Shown: positions 7,038 through 14,153 of the stretch, in pieces | Position numbering within the stretch: the stretch's first letter is position 1 | Layout of the letters: every line of letters starts with the position of its first letter | Origin: a virus | Virus record (IMG/VR): IMGVR_UViG_3300049489_000468 | Location: 1-46,024 of that record | DNA: 46,024 nt | Reading direction: 5' to 3' (one strand) | The notes under the pieces: generated by a model | Seen by the model: only the letters and a program-made list of their open reading frames with translations | The model's database searches: none | Told to the model about the DNA's origin: nothing | Translations under genes and position numbers: made by a program

Positions 7038-8161
7038 GCGAAGTAAATGTTCCTGGACCCTCTTGTGGCTACATAGATATCCTGGATTACCGCACAGACG
7101 AAGCACAGAAGAAAGAGATGGCTGAGTACAGCAAATATATGCCACTGCGCCCATCAAGTGCAGGAAAGTGCTCCAGAGAGTTAGCACACGAACTAATGGA
7201 ATACCGTGGTTTTGTTAAGTACGAGGGGAAAGAGATTAAGACGCCAGAGACTGTGCGACTACTATCACTAGGACACTCAGTCGAGTACTCACTCCTTCAG
7301 CAATTCGATAAAATAGAAGACTTTAAAGTAAAGTATAAGCAACAAGTTCTATCGTTCTTTGCTCTTCCAGCGACGTTTGAGATTATTGAGGGATCGATTG
7401 ACGGCTGTTTTATTTCAGAAAAGTATAAGTGCTTGTTCGACGTGAAGTCAAAGAAGGAAAAACATTCAAACTATTTTTCAAGTGATTGGGAGGATTTCAA
7501 TGATAAAATGTCTAATATGGACGGTGTTAGCGTGCTCGGCCCTTCAAGTTTCTACGTTGTGGATATTGCTTCTTGGCTACGTACCATCAATGACCCCTTT
7601 CTTGCCAATAATTTTTATCAGCTTAATATGTACTTTTATGATTCTGGTTTATTTTTACAATCGCGTGGAATAGATCACGCTGCAATTATTCAGTACTCAA
7701 AGAATACAAGTAAGCTTCGTGAGATACGCTTCACTCCTAGCAAAGAGTTGTACGAACAAGTGAAGAACAAGTATGTAGCAGTCTCTAACGCAGTAGACTT
7801 CCACAAAGACCCTACACTTGTGCCTAAAGACTTCCAATTAGGATCTATCAAGTGCGCCTTCTGTGCATATAAGAAGGAGTGCTATGGTGACAAAGACGCT
7901 CTTAAGGAATACTTTAAAACGTGGCCTAAGAAGAAGTGGCCAGATGACTCATCAAAGGTCGATGGTCTAGATGAGCTGTACCTACAGTACAAAGAGCACA
8001 AAGAAGTCTTAGCACCGCTGGAGCAAATAGAAGCCGACCTCATAAAAGCACTAGAGGACAACAAGATACAAAAGGTGAAGTTTAGCGATGGGCGTATCTA
8101 TGAGCTAAAGATGCTACAAAGCCCCCGCCCACACTTGGAATTAAGAAGGAGTAAACTGTGA
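7034..8161 (+). CDS. Cas4-like PD-(D/E)XK nuclease with Fe-S cluster
   Basis: 375 residues. Nuclease core: H81 (LSLGHSVEYSLL), D123 (EGSIDGCFI), D136-x-K138 (CLFDVKSKK) and FYQLNMY near 195-201 as the QxxxY motif. Four cysteines are placed as in Cas4/AddB: C46 (AGKCSRELAHE) and C274, C277, C283 (KCAFCAYKKEC), so a 4Fe-4S cluster is likely. Such phage enzymes are 5'-3' exonucleases for recombination or DNA end processing. There are no cas1 or cas2 genes and no CRISPR array, so this is a replication/recombination enzyme. The GTG start overlaps the upstream stop; about 85 helical residues extend after the last Cys. Confidence 0.85.
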   Translation: MSEVNVPGPSCGYIDILDYRTDEAQKKEMAEYSKYMPLRPSSAGKCSRELAHELMEYRGFVKYEGKEIKTPETVRLLSLGHSVEYSLLQQFDKIEDFKVKYKQQVLSFFALPATFEIIEGSIDGCFISEKYKCLFDVKSKKEKHSNYFSSDWEDFNDKMSNMDGVSVLGPSSFYVVDIASWLRTINDPFLANNFYQLNMYFYDSGLFLQSRGIDHAAIIQYSKNTSKLREIRFTPSKELYEQVKNKYVAVSNAVDFHKDPTLVPKDFQLGSIKCAFCAYKKECYGDKDALKEYFKTWPKKKWPDDSSKVDGLDELYLQYKEHKEVLAPLEQIEADLIKALEDNKIQKVKFSDGRIYELKMLQSPRPHLELRRSKL

Positions 8162-8526
8162 GCCAAAAAGCATACCAAATAAAATTAGACAAGAACCAGA
8201 TCATTGTACTCACAAAGACACTCTTTAGATCGACGATTCTCTTAGAGCGTGATGCAGGGCAAAAGAAGCGTCTTAATGTATATAACGACCTTATTAAGAA
8301 GCTCACTGAGATCCCAATGGAGGAGCTTGACAAACACGAAGAAGTCGTCTACAATCTAAAGCGTAAGGAAGTGAAGGAACTAAAGGAATTGGTTCTTGAC
8401 AGGATCTACGGCATTAAGGAAGGCATAATTCCTAAGTACAACAAAGATAACAGGTTTGCAGAGGCAGCCCTTGCAAGGGAACTACTCAAAGGATACGAGG
8501 ACTTGAATGAAAAACTTAAACTATAA
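8158..8526 (+). CDS. Helical hypothetical protein
   Basis: 122 residues, GTG start behind AAGGAG, overlapping the nuclease stop. It is rich in Lys, Glu and Leu (NLKRKEVKELKELVLDRI) and probably alpha-helical throughout. Unrecognised; operon position suggests replication or recombination support. Confidence 0.65.
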   Translation: MSQKAYQIKLDKNQIIVLTKTLFRSTILLERDAGQKKRLNVYNDLIKKLTEIPMEELDKHEEVVYNLKRKEVKELKELVLDRIYGIKEGIIPKYNKDNRFAEAALARELLKGYEDLNEKLKL

Positions 8527-8722
8527 GGAAGTAGAGTTCTTACATGCCACTCTTAAAAAACCTGTGAGAGTATTACTAGGAAGTATTGCTTCCTATCAAC
8601 ACTCAGACAAGGCTAACGCCGTCTGCATCTTTACGATAGCAGGCATCATACCAGTAAATGAGACAATGGACGAAGTAAGTAAAATTATTAAAGAGGCGGG
8701 AGCCTCAGAGGAGAATACATGA
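8507..8722 (+). CDS. Small hypothetical protein
   Basis: 71 residues of mixed sheet and helix. The ATG at 8507 follows GAGGAC and overlaps the previous gene by 20 bases. The stop overlaps the next ATG (ATGA). No family recognised. Confidence 0.6.
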   Translation: MKNLNYKEVEFLHATLKKPVRVLLGSIASYQHSDKANAVCIFTIAGIIPVNETMDEVSKIIKEAGASEENT

Positions 8723-9135
8723 GCGAACAGAAGAAGAGTAATAAGGTATTTACACAAGGTACAAGCTTTCGAGTAATCGATGCTAATCGAAAGACAAGCG
8801 ACGTTACTGGTGAGATGATGGAGATTATTCAGGGCGACAGCCTCATCACTAATCTCACACTAAGCACTGAGCAAGTAAATGAGCTTATTGGGAAAATTGA
8901 TGCAGTACTGCAAGCTAACCCAGGAAGCAGTAAAGTACAGATCACAGCGTATACTTCGATCCGTCAGGGCGGCGGTAAGGACTTTCTTTCGAGTAACTTG
9001 TCAGTTACTCCAGTAGTACCTAAAGATCAAGGTCAACAGCGAACATCATATGCTCCTAAGCAATACGGTAACAAGAGTGCGGTTAGCGGCGCTGAAGCAC
9101 GCGCATCAAGAGTACGTCGCGAGATCGGTGGCTAA
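8719..9135 (+). CDS. Hypothetical protein, possibly nucleic-acid binding
   Basis: 138 residues. The first 90 look like an alpha/beta domain, followed by a flexible basic Gln/Ser/Arg-rich tail (VPKDQGQQRTSYAPKQYG onward). Being downstream of a Cas4-like exonuclease, a single-strand DNA binding or annealing role is conceivable, but no signature motif is visible and there is no acidic SSB-type tip. Confidence 0.6.
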   Translation: MSEQKKSNKVFTQGTSFRVIDANRKTSDVTGEMMEIIQGDSLITNLTLSTEQVNELIGKIDAVLQANPGSSKVQITAYTSIRQGGGKDFLSSNLSVTPVVPKDQGQQRTSYAPKQYGNKSAVSGAEARASRVRREIGG

Positions 9136-9138
9136 GAG

Positions 9139-9459
9139 ATGGCTGCAGACGAGGTACCAGTACGTTATTCAGTATCAGGCCTAGAAGCAGCCGTACTTAT
9201 TTATGCATTGTATAAGGGCGTGGATATGGATGTTCACGCTGACATGAATTTGAATGAGCTAGTAAGGCAGTTAGAGGGACACAGGCATCCAGTGAAGAAA
9301 GAGATCCTAGAGGCGGCCCTTTACGCCGTTAATCTCAATGTTGAGGATGGGACTTACTGGCATCCAACTAAAATGGACTTTGATAAATTCTTGAAGGGAC
9401 TGCTCCCCTACGATAGGACGTTTAATAAAACGTACAATCTAATCGAGCGTAAGGAATAG
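9139..9459 (+). CDS. Hypothetical protein
   Basis: 106 residues, mostly helical, no recognised family. The ATG at 9139 follows the previous stop by three bases. It shares the same tightly packed early transcript. Confidence 0.6.
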   Translation: MAADEVPVRYSVSGLEAAVLIYALYKGVDMDVHADMNLNELVRQLEGHRHPVKKEILEAALYAVNLNVEDGTYWHPTKMDFDKFLKGLLPYDRTFNKTYNLIERKE

Positions 9460-9462
9460 AGA

Positions 9463-9738
9463 ATGGCAAGACCACTCAAAAAAGCAAAGGAAGCTGACCT
9501 CTTAATTGAAGGAATGCAGACCAAGCGATTAAATAAAGGATACAGAGAACTAGACAACGATCTGCAGGATTATGTTGCGGAGTTTCTACAGTGCATTCGA
9601 TACAGAAAAACAAGTCGTGGATTTATAAAGGCGTTCTATGCTGGCGGTTACCACGAGCATTTACGAAAGACCTGCGTTCGTATTATTAATACAATTGATC
9701 GATTAAAGAAAGAAGAAGGAGAAAAGAGCAATGGATAA
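9463..9738 (+). CDS. Small basic hypothetical protein
   Basis: 91 residues, strongly basic at both ends, helical. ATG 9463 is behind AAGGAA. It overlaps the holin-like gene by 8 bases. It could bind nucleic acid, but no motif is seen. Confidence 0.6.
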   Translation: MARPLKKAKEADLLIEGMQTKRLNKGYRELDNDLQDYVAEFLQCIRYRKTSRGFIKAFYAGGYHEHLRKTCVRIINTIDRLKKEEGEKSNG

Positions 9739-10096
9739 ACTAGGCGGAAGAAAGTTTGTACTTACAATACTGATGCTTATTATTGGATCGGTAGTGGAGG
9801 TGAAGAGTGCTAATGGAATGAGTGCAGTATTTGCAGGGTTCTTAGCAGCGATGTTAGCTGCGTTTAGTACAGCTAACGTGATCGCAACAAAGGCTACTGC
9901 TTCCATGTCCGCCAAGGATGAGAGTGGCGGGGAATTGGCGGAAACCGTGACCCAATTAGACAATGTAAATGGGTCAAAACTTGAGTCAATTGAGAGTCAA
10001 TTAAATTCTGTACAAGATACAATCTTGGCAATTGGCCAAACCACGCTTAATACACAAAAACTTATCCAAGGCGCATTAGGGGCTACCCCACGTTAA
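9731..10096 (+). CDS. Holin-like membrane protein
   Basis: 121 residues with two membrane segments, about residues 8-24 (KFVLTILMLIIGSVVEVKS) and 29-50 (MSAVFAGFLAAMLAAFSTAN), then a soluble helical tail (LESIESQLNSVQDTILAI) that may be coiled coil. Length, two-pass topology and small-residue-rich second helix fit a class II-type phage holin. The M15 endolysin has no signal peptide, so a holin is needed somewhere. It is the last gene of the first rightward block; a promoter-like sequence follows immediately. Confidence 0.65.
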   Translation: MDKLGGRKFVLTILMLIIGSVVEVKSANGMSAVFAGFLAAMLAAFSTANVIATKATASMSAKDESGGELAETVTQLDNVNGSKLESIESQLNSVQDTILAIGQTTLNTQKLIQGALGATPR

Positions 10097-10104
10097 AATA
10101 ATGC

Positions 10105-10133
10105 TTGCTTTTACCTCAAAGCACTGTTAATCT
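10105..10133 (+). promoter_or_regulatory. Promoter candidate (CTTGCTTT type)
   Basis: TTGCTT (10105-10110), 17 bp, TAATCT (10128-10133). The same -35 context, CTTGCTTT, recurs before the recombinase at 12714. The ribosome site GGAGG follows at once (10140-10144), giving a very short leader. Confidence 0.45.
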
Positions 10134-10149
10134 GTTTTTGGAGGTATTT

Positions 10150-10782
10150 ATGACTAAAGTATTAATCATGTTAATAGCCCTATTAGGGCTTGGTTGTGCC
10201 GAATACAAAGCCGTTGACCTGACATACTTAAATAAGTTAAAGAAGTACTGCGCTGATACAAGTTGGATAAAACCAGTACAAGTCTTTGACTTCCGCTCAT
10301 TACATAAAAGAAAGAAACACAAAGAACGTGTACTGTTGTTCGATGCTGGCAATACACCAGAACAAGTGCCGTGTATTGACTCTAAAGCAGGAGTAGGAAC
10401 ACCAAAGCCTAAGTATAAGCTTATGCAAGTTGAGCTGCGCAATATAAAACAGGGGATGGTATTGGAGTTTAATACTTACGGTGAAGTTACTAATGAGCAC
10501 CCAGAGAAATTGATGGTCGCTTGGTACTCTTCTCTTAGTACTGATAAGGATGGAAAGAATGTATTGCCAGGAGAACTTAGTGAGCCTAGGGGATACAATT
10601 TGTCAAGAGAAATGCACCATGGAACATGGTCGGACAGCGGACAGTATGTGTTCAAAGGAAACTATGAAAGAATCTTCTTGACTGTATTTATTTACAGTGC
10701 TAGCTTAGAAGCATGGGATTACATCCCTGGATTATTAATAGACAGAGATTATGGTCGATTGTATGGGAGGCTTTATGAGTAA
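10150..10782 (+). CDS. Exported or lipoprotein-like protein
   Basis: 210 residues from ATG 10150 (GGAGG upstream). The N-terminus [20 protein letters not shown] is a short signal peptide ending in GLGC, an imperfect lipobox, so secretion and possibly lipid attachment at C16 are predicted. The remainder is a sheet-rich domain with further Cys residues at about 34 and 75. There is no known family. It starts a separate small operon with the pentapeptide-repeat gene and might alter the host envelope, for example in exclusion, but that is inference. Confidence 0.7.
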   Translation: MTKVLIMLIALLGLGCAEYKAVDLTYLNKLKKYCADTSWIKPVQVFDFRSLHKRKKHKERVLLFDAGNTPEQVPCIDSKAGVGTPKPKYKLMQVELRNIKQGMVLEFNTYGEVTNEHPEKLMVAWYSSLSTDKDGKNVLPGELSEPRGYNLSREMHHGTWSDSGQYVFKGNYERIFLTVFIYSASLEAWDYIPGLLIDRDYGRLYGRLYE

Positions 10783-11329
10783 CTTACGCGTTCTTACAAA
10801 AGAAGAATTAGACGAAATCCTAAAAAAGCATTTGAAGTGGTTACGAGATGAAGAGGGCGGCGAGAGGGCCAACCTTAGCTACGCCGACCTTAGCTCCGCC
10901 AACCTTCGCTACGCCGACCTTAGCTCCGCCAACCTTCGCTCCGCCAACCTTCGCTACGCCAACCTTCGCTACGCCAACCTTAGCTCCGCCGACCTTAGCT
11001 CCGCCAACCTTCGCTACGCCGACCTTAGCTCCGCCAACCTTCGCTACGCCGACCTTCGCTACGCCAACCTTCGCTACGCCAACCTTAGCTCCGCCGACCT
11101 TATTTATTTCACTTTTAATCGCAACACGGCTTATTTCGTTTTTGACGGAATGATCCGCATTGGATGTGAGTATCACAAAATTGAAACATGGTTAGATAAG
11201 TACGAAGAGATTGGAAAGGAAGCCGGATACTCTGATATTGAGATTATGGGATATAAGGGATTCATTGATTTATGTGTGAAATTGCAAGAGAAGAAACCGA
11301 TTGCCAAACCAAAGGAGAGTGAATCGTGA
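10775..11329 (+). CDS. Pentapeptide-repeat protein
   Basis: 184 residues from ATG 10775 (GGAGG upstream, 8-base overlap with the previous gene). After a 30-residue acidic helical start come 16 consecutive A(N/D)LxY/S-type pentapeptides (about residues 32-111), which fold as a right-handed square beta-helix, then a 70-residue alpha/beta tail starting [14 protein letters not shown]. Some pentapeptide-repeat proteins mimic DNA and protect gyrase; many have no known role. The usual A(D/N)LXX is strict here. The encoding DNA is a nearly perfect 15-bp tandem array, so repeat number may vary. Confidence 0.88.
   Translation: MSNLRVLTKEELDEILKKHLKWLRDEEGGERANLSYADLSSANLRYADLSSANLRSANLRYANLRYANLSSADLSSANLRYADLSSANLRYADLRYANLRYANLSSADLIYFTFNRNTAYFVFDGMIRIGCEYHKIETWLDKYEEIGKEAGYSDIEIMGYKGFIDLCVKLQEKKPIAKPKESES
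10869..11108 (+). repeat. 15-bp tandem repeats inside pentapeptide gene
   Basis: About sixteen copies of GCCrACCTTmGCTmC in direct succession, varying mainly at three positions. In-frame gain or loss of 15 bp would add or remove one pentapeptide without breaking the frame. The array also produces long spurious open frames on both strands. Confidence 0.9.
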
Positions 11330-11487
11330 AACCATTTTTTACCGCGAGTGATTTTGAACGTGAAATCCTCGACATCCTCACAGCACTTGAGGAGGCGGTT
11401 CAGATTATTAACAAGCCTGATCAAGTGATGTGGCCCGAGGACTTTGAAGTTATCAAAGCGTTTAAAAAGAAGTGGGGCGAAGAATGA
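11326..11487 (+). CDS. Small hypothetical protein
   Basis: 53 residues, GTG start at 11326 with AAAGGAGAG upstream. The start overlaps the pentapeptide gene stop and the TGA stop overlaps the next ATG. It is acidic and helical with [18 protein letters not shown] at the C-terminus. The good ribosome site and ATGA-type joins on both sides make it credible. No function known. Confidence 0.65.
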   Translation: MKPFFTASDFEREILDILTALEEAVQIINKPDQVMWPEDFEVIKAFKKKWGEE

Positions 11488-11876
11488 CAGACGAAATCAA
11501 AAAGCTGCGAGAAAAGGCAGCGCACATAATTGCAAATGAGTCGCCAAAATATTCTGGTTATCCAGATCACTTCGCTACAGCTCTTGAGGCTTTTGATGCA
11601 GCGTGGGAAATTGCGGAGAAGGAAATCACTGAGTTGCGAACTGAAGTCGAGCGGCTACATATATTCGAGCGGGAAGTATACAACGGCAAAGCGAACGCGA
11701 AAATTGTTAGTGCGTTCATTGAGCAGCGCAACTTCTGGAAAGAGTGGTGTGAGAGATTGGAACAATGTCTTCTTGAGTTTGGCAACACCGACACTGCTTT
11801 TACATACATAGAATTAGTCCAAATGGCGTGTGAAGTTTTACATGACTTTAGAAAAGCAAAGAAAGAACAGGGTTGA
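11484..11876 (+). CDS. Coiled-coil hypothetical protein
   Basis: 130 residues from ATG 11484. A heptad-like stretch (AWEIAEKEITELRTEVERLH, about residues 44-63) predicts a coiled coil. No catalytic motif. Its stop codon lies within the -35 box of the promoter for the structured RNA that follows. Confidence 0.65.
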   Translation: MTDEIKKLREKAAHIIANESPKYSGYPDHFATALEAFDAAWEIAEKEITELRTEVERLHIFEREVYNGKANAKIVSAFIEQRNFWKEWCERLEQCLLEFGNTDTAFTYIELVQMACEVLHDFRKAKKEQG

Positions 11877-11901
11877 CAAAACAAAATAAGTAAGCTATTC
11901 T
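11873..11901 (+). promoter_or_regulatory. Near-consensus sigma-70 promoter for the RNA region
   Basis: TTGACA (11873-11878), exactly 17 bp, TATTCT (11896-11901). This is the best rightward promoter in the window. Start predicted near 11908, exactly where the closing stem of the structured RNA begins. Confidence 0.75.
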
Positions 11902-11907
11902 TTTAAC

Positions 11908-12186
11908 GAGGCGAAGGTGCGCAAGCTGCAACAGTCGGCATCAATGATACGGGTGACACGCGGTTGCTGGAGACGCACAGATGAAGATAATATTCGGTGA
12001 CGAAGACGTGGGTAATTACAGAGCTTGGATTCGCTGATACAAGCATAATGTAGGGCTATCAGGGCCTGAGAGAGTTAAAGGGTGCCACGGCATGTGGCTA
12101 GGACTAAACCACTACCTTTAATAATCGTTCTGTTAAACCACAGTAATCACATGGCCAGGGTCGCGGCTGGCTCGCCTCACCTTTTA
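11908..12186 (+). ncRNA. Probable structured non-coding RNA, family not recognised
   Basis: About 280 bases with no sustained reading frame between a near-consensus promoter and the next gene. The 5' end GAGGCGA (11908-11914) can pair with TCGCCTC (12172-12178). Internal hairpins include GCTTG/CAAGC (near 12024-12045), GCCAC-GGCAT-GTGGC (near 12083-12097), GTGG/CCAC and GCCAG-GGTCGCGG-CTGGC (near 12153-12170). The transcript ends in a short T run after CACC. I could not match it to tmRNA, RNase P, 6S, group I intron or a riboswitch. It could be a regulatory or counter-defence RNA, or a long leader for the gene at 12207. Confidence 0.6.
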
Positions 12187-12206
12187 ATATAGTTCCAGGA
12201 GGAACC

Positions 12207-12404
12207 ATGACAATAGATATGATAGTCCTAATAGTTTTTATGCACTGTGGAGTAAAGAATGACGGCAAGCGAATAAGCGATGCCTCTAAGAAATGCAGTA
12301 ATCAGGTGATTGAGTGCTTAGGGTATGAAGTAAAGAAACATCCACAAGTCCCAGTAGAAGTGCTCTTAGGTAAATGCCAAGAAGAGATACCCAGTGTTAA
12401 GTAG
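12207..12404 (+). CDS. Small Cys-containing protein with hydrophobic N-terminus
   Basis: 65 residues. ATG 12207 follows CAGGAGG at good spacing. A short hydrophobic start (IDMIVLIVFMHCGV) precedes a charged region with three further Cys. It could be exported or membrane-attached. With the next gene it resembles a two-gene envelope pair, perhaps spanin-like, but no lipobox is convincing. Confidence 0.6.
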   Translation: MTIDMIVLIVFMHCGVKNDGKRISDASKKCSNQVIECLGYEVKKHPQVPVEVLLGKCQEEIPSVK

Positions 12405-12711
12405 AATAAGCTTATTACTTATAGTAGGTATGCTCATGATTCTAATTGCGCAGCTTCATCTGCTTTGTACTTATATTATAGATAAGCAGGTGTGGGATAT
12501 CGATACAATTCGCAGCAGTTATACCAATACGGCGTATACAATGTATATACGAGGCTGTATGAAGGGCGTTAATGAGTACCCACAAGAATATCGTAAAGAG
12601 GATCACGGGTTCAACGTCAATTCACCTACCAACTGGTGCTATGATCAAGGACAAGACCAATCCGTTGAAATAGACGGCGAAGCCTCTAATCTAGGGAGAT
12701 TACGTAAATAG
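12394..12711 (+). CDS. Membrane-anchored hypothetical protein
   Basis: 105 residues, GTG start at 12394 overlapping the previous gene by 11 bases. A single strong membrane helix spans residues 4-27 (RISLLLIVGMLMILIAQLH), followed by a Tyr- and Cys-containing outer domain. An alternative ATG lies at 12430 but would cut the membrane helix. Unrecognised. Confidence 0.6.
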   Translation: MLSRISLLLIVGMLMILIAQLHLLCTYIIDKQVWDIDTIRSSYTNTAYTMYIRGCMKGVNEYPQEYRKEDHGFNVNSPTNWCYDQGQDQSVEIDGEASNLGRLRK

Positions 12712-12714
12712 GGC

Positions 12715-12743
12715 TTGCTTTCTGTTTAAAAGTAGCTTAGTCT
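12715..12743 (+). promoter_or_regulatory. Promoter candidate before the recombinase
   Basis: TTGCTT (12715-12720), 17 bp, TAGTCT (12738-12743), with the same CTTGCTTT context as the promoter at 10105. The gene starts at 12760 with GAGG at 12751-12754, so the leader would be about ten bases. Confidence 0.45.
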
Positions 12744-12759
12744 TATTAAAGAGGTGCTT

Positions 12760-13488
12760 ATGGTTACAAAAGAGATTATTGATCAATACTTAGAATCGAA
12801 GAGACATAAGTGGAGCATGAGCACCGTTAAATCAGAGAGGGCGCGACTTATGACATTGCTTCCTGCACTAGAAGCAGGCCTCTCACCAAATGAATGCATT
12901 GACAGATACTTAAAAAAGAATGGGTCGGGGAGCACGTATGCTGCTAAGACTATGGTGATCCGCGTGGGTTCTCTACATGAATGGATGGCACAACAGGGGC
13001 TAAGGACTGGCCCAAATTTATTCAAGGATTTCCTTAAGGATAACTATAAGTTTAAGAATGCCTACAAAAAAGAGAAACTAGGAGTAGATTATGACACAGC
13101 TAAAAAATGCATTGAAAAGATGCCAGCAGGATCTTATCGTGACTGGGCAGAGTATCTGCTTTGTACTGGTTTACGTCCTGTGGAAACTACGTCTATTTCC
13201 AGGAGCGGGGACGACATTGAGGTCACTGGTAAGCAGGGCAAATCTCGCACAGTTTTTAAGATACCACCAACTAGTCAAGCGCCGCCGTACCGAAATCTCT
13301 ACAACGCTCTTAGAAGAGTAGGGCTTAAGCCAAAGGATCTGCGTAAGCTCTTTGCGACTCGCTTGGTTGACAAAGGACTAGCAATTAAAGATGTAATGGA
13401 AGTAATGGGATGGAGTTCAATGCAAACTGCAGACTCATATCTGCAAAGTAAAAAGAAAGATGTCTTGAAAGGACTAATTTATGGATAA
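12760..13488 (+). CDS. int: Tyrosine recombinase (integrase family)
   Basis: 242 residues from ATG 12760; a GTG two codons upstream is the alternative. An N-terminal SAM-like core-binding domain (1-105) is followed by a catalytic domain with R139 (TGLRPVET), K159 or K161, R195 (KPKDLRKLFATRL) and the nucleophile Y227 (TADSYLQ). The two histidines of the usual box II are replaced (K192, W218). Such enzymes integrate phage DNA or resolve multimers. The protein is short and no attachment site or excisionase is evident, so dimer resolution or a rare integrase type are both possible. Confidence 0.87.
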   Translation: MVTKEIIDQYLESKRHKWSMSTVKSERARLMTLLPALEAGLSPNECIDRYLKKNGSGSTYAAKTMVIRVGSLHEWMAQQGLRTGPNLFKDFLKDNYKFKNAYKKEKLGVDYDTAKKCIEKMPAGSYRDWAEYLLCTGLRPVETTSISRSGDDIEVTGKQGKSRTVFKIPPTSQAPPYRNLYNALRRVGLKPKDLRKLFATRLVDKGLAIKDVMEVMGWSSMQTADSYLQSKKKDVLKGLIYG

Positions 13489-13738
13489 GAACAAAGGGTA
13501 CTATGATGGGTTCGTGGCAGGAGTAAAGTTAGCTACGCACGATCTAATATTAAAAATTGTAGACGTATCTACATTCGCTCCTACAATTAACGAGATTGAC
13601 TTTGATGATCAATACCAACTTGGCTATGAGCTAGGATACATTCGCACGTTACTAGAAGAGCAGGGATATGAAATTGGAAAGCAGTATGTTAAACCTTTTA
13701 CATTATTGGAGTTACCACATGCAAACAAAGTTCTTTAA
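13481..13738 (+). CDS. Hypothetical protein
   Basis: 85 residues starting by overlap with the recombinase end (ATG 13481 behind GAAAGGA). The repeated pattern YYDGFVAGVKLA and YQLGYELGYIRTL looks like short helix hairpins. No excisionase-type HTH is apparent. Unknown. Confidence 0.65.
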   Translation: MDKNKGYYDGFVAGVKLATHDLILKIVDVSTFAPTINEIDFDDQYQLGYELGYIRTLLEEQGYEIGKQYVKPFTLLELPHANKVL

Positions 13739-14153
13739 TGCATTTCAAAAACTACGTGAAACAGGCAAAGATCTGTACAAACTGAGAGGAAATCAACTGC
13801 TCATTGAATTGGTAGAGGAAGATGTAAAAGCATCTAAGACTTCCTCCATTATTATTGCTGAAGACGTCAGACAGGTTCACGGCGGCGCTAAAGAAAATGC
13901 TGGACTCGTTGGTATCGTACTTGATCGCGGAGAAGGTTACTACGACGAAGATACAGGAGAGACAGTTGAATTAGATGTTAAGGTCGGCGATGTAGTGCTT
14001 GTACCTAAGTACGCGATCTCGCAATACTCAACCTTCCCTGGTATCATCGGCCCTGTCTATAACAAGATTGCCTTGTGTGTAGAGAGCGAAATCAAAATGT
14101 ATTACAAAGGACAAGATGCGTATGAGAAGGCTAAGGGTATTCTAAATGAGTAA
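13719..14153 (+). CDS. GroES-like co-chaperonin
   Basis: 144 residues from ATG 13719 (TTGGAG upstream). The Cpn10 barrel pattern is visible: LRGNQLLIELVEED (24-37), a loop with TSSIIIAEDV (43-52), AGLVGIVLDRGEGYY (63-77), DVKVGDVVLVPKY (88-100). It has about 45 residues more than bacterial GroES (97). Phages encode such proteins, as T4 gp31 does, to change the GroEL chamber for folding capsid protein. The assignment rests on pattern, not on strict identity; it overlaps the next gene by 8 bases. Confidence 0.7.
   Translation: MQTKFFNAFQKLRETGKDLYKLRGNQLLIELVEEDVKASKTSSIIIAEDVRQVHGGAKENAGLVGIVLDRGEGYYDEDTGETVELDVKVGDVVLVPKYAISQYSTFPGIIGPVYNKIALCVESEIKMYYKGQDAYEKAKGILNE

Noticed and set aside
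7034-8161. CRISPR-Cas locus
   Set aside because: Only a Cas4-like nuclease is present; no cas1, cas2, effector or array.
10869-11108. CRISPR-like repeat array
   Set aside because: Repeats are contiguous 15-mers without spacers and lie inside a coding frame.
10841-11176. Long leftward and second-frame rightward open frames over the pentapeptide array
   Set aside because: They are Ala/Val/Gly/Pro low-complexity readings of the 15-bp repeats. The pentapeptide frame explains the DNA.
11908-12186. tmRNA, RNase P RNA or group I intron
   Set aside because: No tag frame and tRNA-like ends, no RNase P conserved core, and no recognisable P7/P3 group I core.
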